From positions 62,001-126,000 of the forward strand of contig BGKB01000176.1 in NCBI GenBank assembly GCA_003116975.1: a DNA stretch of 64,000 bases. The letters run 5' to 3'. Position 1 is the first letter of the stretch; every line of letters begins with the position of its first letter. The notes under the pieces were generated by a model. The model had not been told where the DNA came from, did not search any database, and was given only the letters and a program-made list of their open reading frames with translations. This document shows, piece by piece, positions 29,437 through 38,775 of the stretch. Source of the stretch: Aurantiochytrium sp. KH105. Taxonomy: Eukaryota > Sar > Bigyra > Thraustochytrida > Thraustochytriidae. Both the position numbers and the translations under genes were made by a program.

Positions 29437-31251
29437 ATGCGTGAGGTCCTTCTCATCCACCTCGGCCGTAAGTTTTCCACGACGTAGAGAGCAGGGTTGG
29501 GCGCAATGCAGAGCGTCGATCGCTGGCACCCTTTCGATCGTTCGTTCCTTCTTTCGATTGAGAGAAGAACTTGCCGCATGCCACGTGCCATGTCATGCCA
29601 AGCCAAGCCGCACTTGCTCGTTTGAGAGTCCGAGCGTGCCTTGCCTGCGCCCGATGCGAGGCAGGCAGGTCTCGTGCCTTGTGGTGCTTACCTTTGCCTA
29701 GACCCATCTCGCGCAAAGGACCGTTGCGGTTCTTCGCGTTTAGCAGGAAAGAGGAGAAAGAAAGCAAAACACGGACCCGAGAATAGGAAGGCACGCGCGC
29801 GCGCATACGAGAGAGAAAGAGAGAGAGGGAGGGAGAGAGAGACAGGAAAGGAAAGGAAAGAAAGGAGAGAAAGACTGACGCATGGGCTCGTTCATAATGA
29901 ATGATTCGACTGATTCACAGAGGCCGGTTGCCAGATCGGTAACGCCTGCTGGGAGCTCTTCTGCCTCGAGCACGGCATCCAGCCCGACGGCCAGAAGCCC
30001 AGCTGCTCGCAGGAGGCCGACGGCAACGTCGATGACTCGTTCAACACCTTCTTTAGCGAGACCGGCGCCGGCAAGTACGTGCCCCGCTGCGTGATGGTTG
30101 ACCTGGAGCCGACCGTCGTCGACGAGGTCCGCACCGGCACCTACCGCCAGCTCTACCACCCCGAGCAGCTCATCTCCGGCAAGGAGGATGCCGCTAACAA
30201 CTACGCCCGTGGCCACTACACCATCGGCAAGGAGATCGTTGACCTCGTCCTCGACCGCATCCGCAAGCTCGCCGACAACTGCACTGGTCTCCAGGGCTTT
30301 ATGGTCTTCCACTCGTTTGGTGGCGGTACCGGTGCCGGTTTCGGCTCGCTCCTCCTCGAGCGCCTCTCCATCGACTACGGCAAGAAGTCCAAGGTCGAGT
30401 TCGCTGTCTACCCCTCGCCCCAGGTCTCGACCGCCGTCGTCGAGCCGTACAACTCGGTCCTCTGCTCGCACACCATGCTCGAGCACTCTGATGTCGCTTT
30501 TATGATTGATAACGAGGCCATGTACGACATCTGCCGCCGCAACCTCGACATCGAGCGCCCCACCTACACCAACCTCAACCGTCTCGTCGCTCAGTGCATC
30601 TCTTCCATCACTGCCTCGCTCCGTTTCGAGGGCCAGCTTAACGTCGATCTTACCGAGTTCCAGACCAACCTGGTCCCGTACCCGCGTATCTCCTTCCCCC
30701 TCTGCTCCTTCGCGCCCGTCATCGCGGCCGAGAAGGCCTACCACGAGAAGATGTCGGTGGGCGACATCACCAACTCGGTCTTCGAGCCTGCCAACATGAT
30801 GGTCAAGTGCGACCCTCGCCATGGCAAGTACATGGCCTGCTGCGTCATGTACCGTGGTGATGTCGTCCCCAAGGACGTCAACGCCGCCATCGCCACCGTC
30901 AAGACCAAGCGCACCATTCAGTTCGTCGACTGGTGCCCCACTGGCTTCAAGGTCGGCATCAACTACCAGCCCCCCACCGTTGTCCCGGGTGGCGATCTTG
31001 CCAAGGTGCAGCGCGCGGTCACCATGATCTCCAACACCACCGCTATCGGCGAGGTCACCTCGCGCATGGATCACAAGTTCGATCTCATGTACGCCAAGCG
31101 TGCCTTCGTCCACTGGTACGTCGGTGAGGGTATGGAGGAGGGTGAGTTCTCGGAGGCCCGCGAGGATCTTGCCGCCCTCGAGAAGGATTACGAGGAGGTC
31201 GGCGCCGAGACCGCCGAGGGCGAGGACGAGGAGGAGGGCGAGGAGTTCTAA
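29437..31251 (+). CDS. TUBA: Alpha-tubulin, two exons
   Basis: Exon 1 (29437-29467) encodes [10 protein letters not shown] plus one base. A 453-bp intron with GTAAGT at 29468 and TTCACAG ending at 29920 follows. Exon 2 (29921-31251) completes Gln11 (phase 1) and continues [18 protein letters not shown]. The spliced product is 453 residues. It is alpha rather than beta because of the MREV start, [26 protein letters not shown]-type C-terminal region and EYEEVG-like tail ending EEEGEEF. The tubulin signature [10 protein letters not shown] and the catalytic-Glu segment [13 protein letters not shown] are intact. The loop after Gln35 reads [17 protein letters not shown], two residues longer than usual with Ser at position 40, so the luminal acetylation site Lys40 is absent. 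The terminal residue is Phe, not Tyr. Confidence 0.96.
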
Positions 31252-31668
31252 GCGCGCACGTCTCGCGATGAAGCGGGAGGCAGAGGATAAAACAACCAAA
31301 CCAAACAAAAACAAACAGAAAGGTAATGGGAACGCGCGCTCTGTACCTTCACACAAAATTGCTCGAGTGCTGTCTGCTCCTCCTTTTTGCCTCTTGCCAC
31401 CTGTTTACTCTTTCCTCTCTTTTTTGTTGCCAACAGGCGCACGAGCGCGCTTGTGTGCGACAAACCTAATCCTACTCTTTTGCTGCTGATGCTCTAAGTT
31501 GTTTACTCACACATCTTCTCTTTTTCCCTTATATCATACTACTTTACTTGCTACTACCTTGGGACTTGCTTCGCAAGTTGATAGGATTGACGACAATTGG
31601 TGTGGCCCACCTCAAAAGGCCGTATTACGAATAGACTCGCGGAAGACACGCATAAAATTTCAAGTTAT
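31252..31668. other. Convergent 3' region, alpha-tubulin / U2AF1
   Basis: The 417-bp gap between two stop codons, pyrimidine-rich in its middle part on the plus strand. Presumably holds both 3' untranslated regions. Nothing else is seen. Confidence 0.6.
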
Positions 31669-32556
31669 CTATCGACGATCATGGCCCCCATGGCGCCGCT
31701 CTCGAGGCGGCGGTGACCGCGACCTGACCGAGCTTCGGCCGCCATACGATCGCGAGTCACGCTCATATGAACGTGACCGTGACCTGCCCCGGCGTCGAGA
31801 GCGGTATGCCGGACTTGGCGACCGGCTCGGCGATCGCCGCCTGCGCAGCTCGGTACTTCGTTGACCCTTGTACGGCTGATCTTCGAAAAGATCGTCTTTC
31901 AAACGACGGTCAAGGGGTTTGACGTGCATGTAGCTGCACGCACCGCCACGATCGCACTCGCGACGGTCGTACTGCCGGCAGCGAGATAGTGAAAAATCGG
32001 TCACAGGCACGAACTCTGCGTCCAACCGCTTGCCCTGGTAGTATCTCCCTGAGACGAGCTTGCGACACTTGTCGGCATCCTCCTCGTCAAAAAACTTAAT
32101 GTACACGTTGCCCATCATATGGTCGCACAAATTGTCGCAGACAACAATGTCGTCCACTTCACCCGCCTTGCTGACCTCTTCGAACATATCCACATAGAAC
32201 TCTTCAAAGTTCGGGTCGCGCTCCGCGGACGAGGCTCGTTTAGGGATCAGCGAACCGTCCTTTCGCTCCGCAACCTTTGCTGCCAACGGGTTGGGATACA
32301 TGCCCGGGATCATCACCGTCTGGCTGAAGGCCGGCTTGTTGTGCGCGCGGTCGCACTTGTCGCCGTGCCTGCACACGCCCATCTTGATGTAGAACGTGCA
32401 GTTATGGCGATCCTGCTCCGTTCCATAGATGCGCGCCAAGCCCCGCGCCCCGCCGTGCCCGTGCCTGGACCCATGGCCGCCTCTGCGGTCGCCGTAGTCC
32501 CCGCGCGAGTAGCTCTCCTCGCGCCGCCACTCGCTGCCGCCGCGCCCGTAGCTCAT
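31669..32556 (-). CDS. U2AF1: U2 snRNP auxiliary factor small subunit
   Basis: A 295-residue protein from ATG 32556; the longer frame starts at a GTG and encodes a poly-Gly tract, so it is not used. Order of domains: a Gly/Arg/Tyr-rich N-terminal lead, first CCCH zinc finger (CTFYIKMGVCRHGDKCDRAH) with the following NKPAFSQT, a UHM/RRM-like domain (VCDNLCDHMMGNVYIKF, RYYQGKRLDAEFVPVTDF), second CCCH finger (CRQYDRRECDRGGACSYMH) with VKPLDRRL, and a C-terminal Arg/Ser tail. The protein recognises the AG of 3' splice sites as partner of U2AF2 in the nucleus. Its presence agrees with GT-AG splicing, although few introns are visible in this window. Confidence 0.96.
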   Translation of the reverse strand: MSYGRGGSEWRREESYSRGDYGDRRGGHGSRHGHGGARGLARIYGTEQDRHNCTFYIKMGVCRHGDKCDRAHNKPAFSQTVMIPGMYPNPLAAKVAERKDGSLIPKRASSAERDPNFEEFYVDMFEEVSKAGEVDDIVVCDNLCDHMMGNVYIKFFDEEDADKCRKLVSGRYYQGKRLDAEFVPVTDFSLSRCRQYDRRECDRGGACSYMHVKPLDRRLKDDLFEDQPYKGQRSTELRRRRSPSRSPSPAYRSRRRGRSRSRSYERDSRSYGGRSSVRSRSPPPRERRHGGHDRR

Positions 32557-32628
32557 CTTCTCCAATTCTTTCGACCCCTTCTGCCTCCGCTCGCCGCGAA
32601 CGAAGGAAGAGCGGCCTCGCGCTCTCGC

Positions 32629-32659
<31 letters not shown>

Positions 32660-33257
32660 TCTTCCGCCGCGCCGCTGGACACGCGAGCTCGCGCGCGCTT
32701 TGCAGGTCTGTCTCGCCCGCCGTCTCGCCCTCCTTCGCCTTGCTTGGAATCGATTGATCAGCCTCGGCGACGCCGCAGCGCGGGCAGGGAGGGGCGCGGC
32801 GCGCGCGGCCCGGCGGCGTGCAGTGCAGAGGAGGCCGCGCGAGCGCCGCGGGGTCCGTGTCTGCGTCGCGACGCAGCAGCGGCAGCGGGCGGGCGGGCGG
32901 GGGGAGACAGATCCTTCGCGGGCCACGGTTTGCAGTGGCTGACTCGTGTCGAGGCCTTTTTCAAACCATTGTTTCAAAACCCCAAGTGGAGCGAGTTTTA
33001 GGCGAAGGCAAACGCGCAACTCCGGCCGACGTGCCGTGCCGCGCCGCGCCGTGCAACGCCGGGCCGCGCCGTACCGTGCTCTGCCTTACCTCGCTGTGCC
33101 GAAGAGGCCGCGCGTCGGGCGTACGAGCTATCTTATCTTATCTATCTGTCGATCGTCTCCTCGTCGGCGCGCGAGAACGAGCCTCAGGGCTCGCGAAGCC
33201 CAGACGCTCGAAGCCGTCGAGCTCGGTCCACGACGAGCTGTACAGGCCAAAGGAAAG
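32557..33257. other. Divergent promoter region, U2AF1 / membrane protein
   Basis: About 700 bp between divergent ATGs, very GC-rich, with a GCC/CCG triplet run near 32628-32655 and CGCGCCG(T) short repeats near 33040-33075. Presumed promoters of both flanking genes. No gene is seen. Confidence 0.6.
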
Positions 33258-35369
33258 ATGAGGGCGCCTCTAGCGAGGAGTATGCTGTTCATACGAGCAG
33301 GCCCTGGCCCACTTCGTGCGTTTGCCCGGGGAACGCAAGCACAGCCCCTCGGCCAAGCGAAACGCGGACTCGCCTTTTATCGCCAGGTCGACTTCCCGCC
33401 GCGGCCTTCGCTCGCTCTCGGGTTCTTCGTGGTCTTCATGGCCGGCTCGCAATTCGTTGAGCACGCTCTGGACCTTGCTGACACTGATGGCGAGGCAGCC
33501 GAGTGGGTTCGCAAGGCTGAAACCGAGGCCTGGGGCCTTCAGCGCACCGAGGAGGCGCTGCACGACCTCCATGACAGCCTTCGCATCAACCACGGCAAAA
33601 CCTACTCTTATTTTCTCAATGCAGCGCCCATTCTACTTCGAGAAAATGTCCTACACAAGGCCATCCTCTCGGGACTTCGGTCCGAGGAACCCTCCATCGT
33701 TGATCCTTCGGCGAACTTGCTCTGCGATCTCGTCTCGCAGCGCCGCGTGGCCAAAAAGGTTTTGCAAGATTCCGAGCTCGTCGACGCTCTCGTTACGGCG
33801 CTCACGCAGTGGCACGAATCTGTCTGTCTCGATTGTGGCGATCCAGTCTCGGCGCTCGATGTCCTCGTCCGCAGCATCGGTTCGCTCGCAGATATGGACG
33901 TCGAGGAGCGCCGCTACAACAAGGAAGCTTCTGTATCCGCCCTTGACTCACACGTAGAATCCCTTGTCCCAGTGCTTAACAAGCTTGCGTCGCTCGTGGA
34001 GAGCGGTCGTAAAGATTTGCGTGCATCGATTATGGGCACCGGACCTGGATCCTTTCAGGTCCAAGGATCTTTTCGCGTAGGTGGAAGCGGCGGGCACCGT
34101 GGCTCAGGAGCGGACAGGATTTCTCATGCCGACAGCATTCGCTTGGAAATATGGTACCAAGACCTTGGATTCGCACTTGCGCGTCTCTCGGAGAAACTCA
34201 TTCGAATGCATCCGGAAATTGCTCCTAGCCTTGTTCCCACCTTTACTGCGCTCGCGCGCGGTCTCGGCACGCACGATCTCTATAGCAGACTGCAGGACCG
34301 CGACTGGGAGGAGGTGCTGCTCACTGCGCCCACGCTCGATCTTGGTCTCGAAATCTTCAAGAACATTCCCGACACGCAGCGACAGGCCCCAGACACCGTT
34401 CCCAACCTGGACTGGATGTACATGCAGCGCGTTCGCCCAAGCTTCGAAGAGGTAAGAAAATCGGGATGGATGCAGTTCATTCGTCGTCTCGAAAAGGCAG
34501 AGGAATACCTTGACCCATTCATGTCCATTATTGCAGCCGGTATTATTGGGTTCTGCTGGGGCGCCTTACGTACCCTTGTGGCGCTACGCGGTGTCTCGGA
34601 TCCAGCAACGATTACAGAGCGGCCTCCGCCCTCGTGGCTTGACGCGTACCGCACAGGCACGCCCGTGGCGCAGCCTCCCCCTTCCAATGTCGTCGTCCCG
34701 CCGTCGGCGGCTGCGCCACCACCCTCCGTTGGAGGTCCCGGGGCTCCTTCCTATAATGTGCGGCCCAATGCACCTTCGCCCACGGCTCACAGCGTTCCTG
34801 GATACCCTGGAGGACCAGGGCCCGCACCTGGAGCAGGTCCTGCCTTTGGCGGTTCCGCGCCGCCGCAAGCGGGCTTTGGTCCTGGGCAACATGCGCCAGG
34901 TCCGCAGACCATCGCACCGAATGGCGGCCAGCCCCACATGGGCGCCCCCGGACCGGGCGCTCACCCGTCGCCTCCGCCTCCAAGCCAAATGGGATCGCAA
35001 AGTGCATATGTACCTGGAACTGGCGCTTCTTCAAACAATTGGAAACGTGCCATGGCCATGCGCTACGGACGAGTCGCGGCAACTGGATCGATGATTCTTG
35101 TCGGTCTGCATGAGGCCTCGAAAATTGCAAGCTCGACCGTCTGGCTCGAGGAAGGCAGCAATCAGCTTTTACTTTCGGGTGTCAAGGTACTTGCCGATGT
35201 GGGTGCTATGCTTTTTGTGTTTTTCAATGCTCCGTATTCCTTTGTACCAACGACGCTCACTATGCTGCTCTCTCAGGACTTTGACTTTAGCGACCGGGTT
35301 CTGCTTGAGAGCTCGTGGGGATTTCCTGGCGGAGGAGGGGGCCGGGGTGGCGACGAGCACAGCGTGTGA
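33258..35369 (+). CDS. Predicted mitochondrial membrane protein, unknown family
   Basis: A 703-residue protein from ATG 33258; upstream in-frame sequence is Arg-rich noise. The N-terminus (MRAPLARSMLFIRAGPGPLRAF) looks like a mitochondrial presequence. A hydrophobic segment (about 51-66) is followed by a long soluble region (about 70-415) of helical character, including NLLCDLVSQ and LVTALTQWHE stretches that suggest armadillo- or HEAT-like helices. A second helix (about 421-443, SIIAAGIIGFCWGALRTLVAL) precedes a Pro/Gly/Ala-rich linker (about 455-590). Two more hydrophobic segments (about 604-620 and 636-660) come near the C-terminus. I do not recognise the family. The length, a clean ATG and non-repetitive sequence support a real gene. 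Confidence 0.75.
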   Translation: MRAPLARSMLFIRAGPGPLRAFARGTQAQPLGQAKRGLAFYRQVDFPPRPSLALGFFVVFMAGSQFVEHALDLADTDGEAAEWVRKAETEAWGLQRTEEALHDLHDSLRINHGKTYSYFLNAAPILLRENVLHKAILSGLRSEEPSIVDPSANLLCDLVSQRRVAKKVLQDSELVDALVTALTQWHESVCLDCGDPVSALDVLVRSIGSLADMDVEERRYNKEASVSALDSHVESLVPVLNKLASLVESGRKDLRASIMGTGPGSFQVQGSFRVGGSGGHRGSGADRISHADSIRLEIWYQDLGFALARLSEKLIRMHPEIAPSLVPTFTALARGLGTHDLYSRLQDRDWEEVLLTAPTLDLGLEIFKNIPDTQRQAPDTVPNLDWMYMQRVRPSFEEVRKSGWMQFIRRLEKAEEYLDPFMSIIAAGIIGFCWGALRTLVALRGVSDPATITERPPPSWLDAYRTGTPVAQPPPSNVVVPPSAAAPPPSVGGPGAPSYNVRPNAPSPTAHSVPGYPGGPGPAPGAGPAFGGSAPPQAGFGPGQHAPGPQTIAPNGGQPHMGAPGPGAHPSPPPPSQMGSQSAYVPGTGASSNNWKRAMAMRYGRVAATGSMILVGLHEASKIASSTVWLEEGSNQLLLSGVKVLADVGAMLFVFFNAPYSFVPTTLTMLLSQDFDFSDRVLLESSWGFPGGGGGRGGDEHSV

Positions 35370-35672
35370 GCTTCGTTTCGCGCCGTGTACCTTTTCATTC
35401 GTCCTCTCTCGCCCGCGAGGATTCCTTCTTTTTAGCATTCTAGCACGGTCCAACATAACGCAATCATGCTTTGCCTTGACCTCTTCAATTGTTGGCATGA
35501 GCAAATATCTGCTTTCTTCACTGACATTGCTATTTCATGCATTCAAATCAAGTTGTGAAAATTGTGAGTGGAAGGATTATTTTCATGTTTCTTCGTCTCT
35601 TTCCGAGAAAGGCATACTCGGTGTGTCAACTTTCGCGAAAGAAGAGGGTGAAGAAGGGAATTGTTTCGGTCG
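35370..35672. other. Convergent 3' region
   Basis: The 303-bp gap between the stop of the predicted mitochondrial membrane protein (+) and that of the PhoD-like phosphatase (-). AT-richer than its surroundings; no gene seen. Confidence 0.5.
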
Positions 35673-37241
35673 CTAGATGCCGCGTTGTCGAAGGAACAAA
35701 CCCACAGGGATGAGCAAGAGGGCAGGCAATGCATAATCTGTAAACACCATGCGCAAGGACACTGTGAAGCTGTCAAAGAATACCATGTAGGATTCGGGCA
35801 CGCATGTTTTCTTGACCACCTTCCATATGCGCTCGACCCATGGCGGGCTCGGATAATAAGTGCGGCGCGGACTGTTGTTGGACGAGTCGCACGTGTCGAA
35901 TTGCAGCAGCGTTTGTTCACGACCTGTGTCCAGATCCACACGTCTGCCTTGGATCGTGAGACAGACCTGCTTGCCATTATCGCGAGCCTCGAGCCAGCCG
36001 TACTGGCCTCGGCCAGGATAAATTCCGTGAGAATATGGTCCGCCTTTACAAGTAGGTTTGGCATCGAGGGCTGCAGCCTGAAAGACTGGAAAACCGCCTG
36101 CCACGTGCTCGCCATCGTCCAACGCAAGCATGTGGGCGTCTCCTGCGAGCTGCACCAGCTTTCTCTGAAGCCCCAGCTCCTCAATTGTTTCTACAATACG
36201 CTTACGATCGTTTGTGAAGACAGCCCACTTGTCATGTATCGTGACCCACGGCATCGTGCTCACCCATATAATTTGACCCACACGCGAGTCTCGTGCCGCT
36301 TCCCGAAGAGATCGAAGAAACCAGTCAAGCTGTTCCTCTCCGAGTGCAGTCTCGCGGCCCCGCTTCGAGGAGCTCGTGTCCGTGACGAGAAAACGGATGC
36401 GGCCCAACGTAAAGGCAAAATACACACTTGGGAGCTTGCCATCTGCGCGTCGCGAGTGCTGCGGACCTTTATCGTACGCCGCAAGCGGGTACGTTGGCAC
36501 GGCCTCGAGAAAAGCTGCAATTGATGCTTCGCGACCGGGCGAGCTCTCGTCACTGTTGTTTGGTCCAAAATCGTGGTCGTCAAACATGTAGGCGAGTGGG
36601 ACATCGCGAAAAAACCGCGCCTGGCGCGGATTTGACATGACTTGATCATACATGGCATGAAAGAGCGCGCCCTCGTTCCTGTCTACATTTCCGTAATGAA
36701 GATCCCCCATGTGCATGAAAAAGAGCGGATCGTGTTCGCGAATCACATCAAAGATGATTGCATTAGAGTGGTTGTCTGCGCACGACGCAAAACCAAACGC
36801 AAAATCCATGGGCATCCCCTTCGCTGCGGTTGTACGAAATCTGCCTCGCATCTTTTTCCCGACCACGGCCCCATCAGCTCCGGTGGCCTGAACGCTATAC
36901 TCGAACCGCGTCGCGGCCGGCAGGCCGTGAAGCAGGATCTCCGCCACGCCAAATGGCCCGACATGCGTGGCCTCAAAGACTGCGACTTGATCTGCGGCTT
37001 CCTCCGTCTCCCCACCATAACCCTGGGCCCGGCGCACCTCCGCGCGGCCGCCCTTGGCGTCGCCGGCGAGCCTCGCCTTCAGCACGGCGCCCGAGTCCTC
37101 GAGGCCGCCGATCCAGGCCCATTGCACGCCTGCGGACCCGGGAGCGGCAGGCGGCGCCGCGGAAACGAGGGCGGCGAGCGCGGCGAGGGCGGCGAGGAGA
37201 GCAAGGGCAGACGCCCCTCGCCCCTGCGCGCGCGCCGGCAT
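35673..37241 (-). CDS. PhoD-like metallophosphatase, secreted or membrane-anchored
   Basis: A 522-residue protein from ATG 37241 (a longer frame begins only at GTG). It has a signal peptide (hydrophobic Leu/Ala core, about residues 10-30), an N-terminal beta-rich domain, then the PhoD metallophosphatase core. Core motifs: FASCADNHS (~150), FFMHMGDLHYG (~175), MFDDHDFGPNNSDE (~220-232), LVTDTSS and LAGDAHML (~370). These supply the Asp, Asn and His ligands of the bimetal site (Ca/Fe in bacterial PhoD). A hydrophobic helix near the C-terminus (ALPALLLIPVGLFL) with a short basic tail suggests anchoring. PhoD-type enzymes are phosphomonoesterases or phosphodiesterases often used to scavenge phosphate; the substrate here is not determined. 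Confidence 0.88.
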   Translation of the reverse strand: MPARAQGRGASALALLAALAALAALVSAAPPAAPGSAGVQWAWIGGLEDSGAVLKARLAGDAKGGRAEVRRAQGYGGETEEAADQVAVFEATHVGPFGVAEILLHGLPAATRFEYSVQATGADGAVVGKKMRGRFRTTAAKGMPMDFAFGFASCADNHSNAIIFDVIREHDPLFFMHMGDLHYGNVDRNEGALFHAMYDQVMSNPRQARFFRDVPLAYMFDDHDFGPNNSDESSPGREASIAAFLEAVPTYPLAAYDKGPQHSRRADGKLPSVYFAFTLGRIRFLVTDTSSSKRGRETALGEEQLDWFLRSLREAARDSRVGQIIWVSTMPWVTIHDKWAVFTNDRKRIVETIEELGLQRKLVQLAGDAHMLALDDGEHVAGGFPVFQAAALDAKPTCKGGPYSHGIYPGRGQYGWLEARDNGKQVCLTIQGRRVDLDTGREQTLLQFDTCDSSNNSPRRTYYPSPPWVERIWKVVKKTCVPESYMVFFDSFTVSLRMVFTDYALPALLLIPVGLFLRQRGI

Positions 37242-37295
37242 CGGGACCCTGGGGAGGGCGCCTCGCACGCACTACCAGGCTATCTAGGCCTGCTG

Positions 37296-37390
37296 CGATT
37301 CCATCATTCATTCGTATCATTCATTCGTATCATTCATTCGTATCATTCATTCATTCATTCGTTCATTCATTCATTCATTCATTCATTCAC
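37296..37390. repeat. ATTC tetranucleotide microsatellite
   Basis: Starts as CATTCATTCGTAT units and becomes pure ATTC (about 37340-37388). It lies in the 270-bp divergent region between the phosphatase and sugar-transporter ATGs, so it may influence spacing of both promoters. Confidence 0.9.
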
Positions 37391-37512
37391 GTGCTGGCTC
37401 ACTCACTGTTATTTGTTAGAGACAGAGCCGGAGCGGCGGCGGGGGGATGCACCGCGACAGAACTGCTTTTAGGTGAAGAGCGTCACGAGAGCTCGGGAGA
37501 GGGCAGCTGAGG

Positions 37513-38775
37513 ATGGCCAGCGAGGCGGACCTGCGCGGGCCGCGCCGCGCGAGCGGCCCTGGCGGCACGGGCGCCGTCAGCAGCGCGCTCATTTTGGCGA
37601 GTCTCGTGGCGCAGAACACCTTGGTGGTCGTTTTCATGGCCCTGGCCCGACGGCGCGCGTCGACGCCCTTCTCCACGAGCGCCGTCGTCGTCACGACAGA
37701 GATCGTCAAGTTCGCTCTCTCGCTGGCCGCCTTGCTCGCGGAAAACCCGAAACACCCTGAACGCGTGGGAGCGGAGCTGCTTGCCGCCAGCGGGAACAAG
37801 GAGGTCTTGCTCTTGGCTGTGCCCTCGCTGCTCTACCTCGTGCAGAATAACCTGACCTTTTTCGCGCTCGGCCACCTCGATGCTGCCGTCTTCCAGGTCG
37901 TCTACCAGCTTAAGGTGGTGTTTGCTGCCTTTGCCGCAAACATCATGTTAGGAAGACGCATCGACGCTGTCGCAAAGGTAGCAATCGGTCTGCTTTTTTC
38001 GGGCGTCTGCCTCGTAGCTCTATCAACATCTAAACCACAACCCTCGCCGGCTGACCGTGACGAAACCCCCAGTGCCTTGCACACCACCGTGGGCATTAGC
38101 GCCACCTTGGCAGCCGCGGTCCTTTCCTCTGTCGCGGGCACGTACACAGAGAAGCTGTTCAAGAGCACAGGGGACTCAACCGGCCTGGGTCGGGTGGCTT
38201 CCTCGTTGTGGTTTAAGAACCTCACGCTGGCGGGGTTTTCGTCGATTCTAGGCATTGCCATGACACTGCACAAGGACGGTGACTCGATTCGCTCGCAAGG
38301 TTTCTTCCATGGTTTTACCGGCCTCGTTTGGTTCGTGATTCTACTTCAGGCTTGCGGCGGTCTCCTTATTGGCGCTGTTCTTCGCTACACAAGCAACATG
38401 GCCAAAACTTTTGCCACTGCTACTTCAATGATCATCTCGTCTCTCGCGTCGGTACTTCTTTTCGACTTTCGCCCTGGAGCGGCCTTTGTTATTGGCGCTG
38501 CTCTCGTGGCCTGCGCCGTTGCTCTATATGGGAGCCCACCGCCGCAACGTGCGCGTATTGAGGCCTTTATGGACGAGTCGGCCGACGCGTTGCGCAGCCT
38601 GCAGGGCCATCTGGACGACCAGTTTCCCAGTCTCAAGACACTGGATTTATCGCTTCTTCGCGATTGGCTAGATGATGTGCAACAAGCCGCTCAAGGCTTT
38701 TTGCCCTCCAAGAACAACGGCGATGGCACACGGCCAATGTCGCGTACCTCCCGTTCGCGGTCCAAATTGGACTAG
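37513..38775 (+). CDS. Nucleotide-sugar transporter, SLC35A-like
   Basis: A 420-residue protein with about ten hydrophobic helices, the fold of Golgi nucleotide-sugar transporters. Family segments: TEIVKFALSLAALL near residue 63, PSLLYLVQNNLTFFAL (~105), AAVFQVVYQLKVVFAA (~125), SSVAGTYTEKLFK (~205), SLWFKNLTLAGF, and GGLLIGAVLRYTSNMAKTFATA (~285). This set is typical of SLC35A (UDP-galactose, UDP-GlcNAc and CMP-sialic acid carriers). Family members exchange a cytosolic nucleotide sugar for the luminal nucleotide monophosphate. Which sugar is carried cannot be read. A hydrophilic C-terminal tail of about 70 residues with Arg/Ser-rich end is longer than usual. It is divergent to the PhoD-like gene. 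Confidence 0.92.
   Translation: MASEADLRGPRRASGPGGTGAVSSALILASLVAQNTLVVVFMALARRRASTPFSTSAVVVTTEIVKFALSLAALLAENPKHPERVGAELLAASGNKEVLLLAVPSLLYLVQNNLTFFALGHLDAAVFQVVYQLKVVFAAFAANIMLGRRIDAVAKVAIGLLFSGVCLVALSTSKPQPSPADRDETPSALHTTVGISATLAAAVLSSVAGTYTEKLFKSTGDSTGLGRVASSLWFKNLTLAGFSSILGIAMTLHKDGDSIRSQGFFHGFTGLVWFVILLQACGGLLIGAVLRYTSNMAKTFATATSMIISSLASVLLFDFRPGAAFVIGAALVACAVALYGSPPPQRARIEAFMDESADALRSLQGHLDDQFPSLKTLDLSLLRDWLDDVQQAAQGFLPSKNNGDGTRPMSRTSRSRSKLD

Noticed and set aside
29740-31356. A 538-codon open frame antisense to alpha-tubulin
   Set aside because: Val/Leu/Asp-rich shadow created by strong third-position GC bias of the highly expressed tubulin gene; no conserved features.
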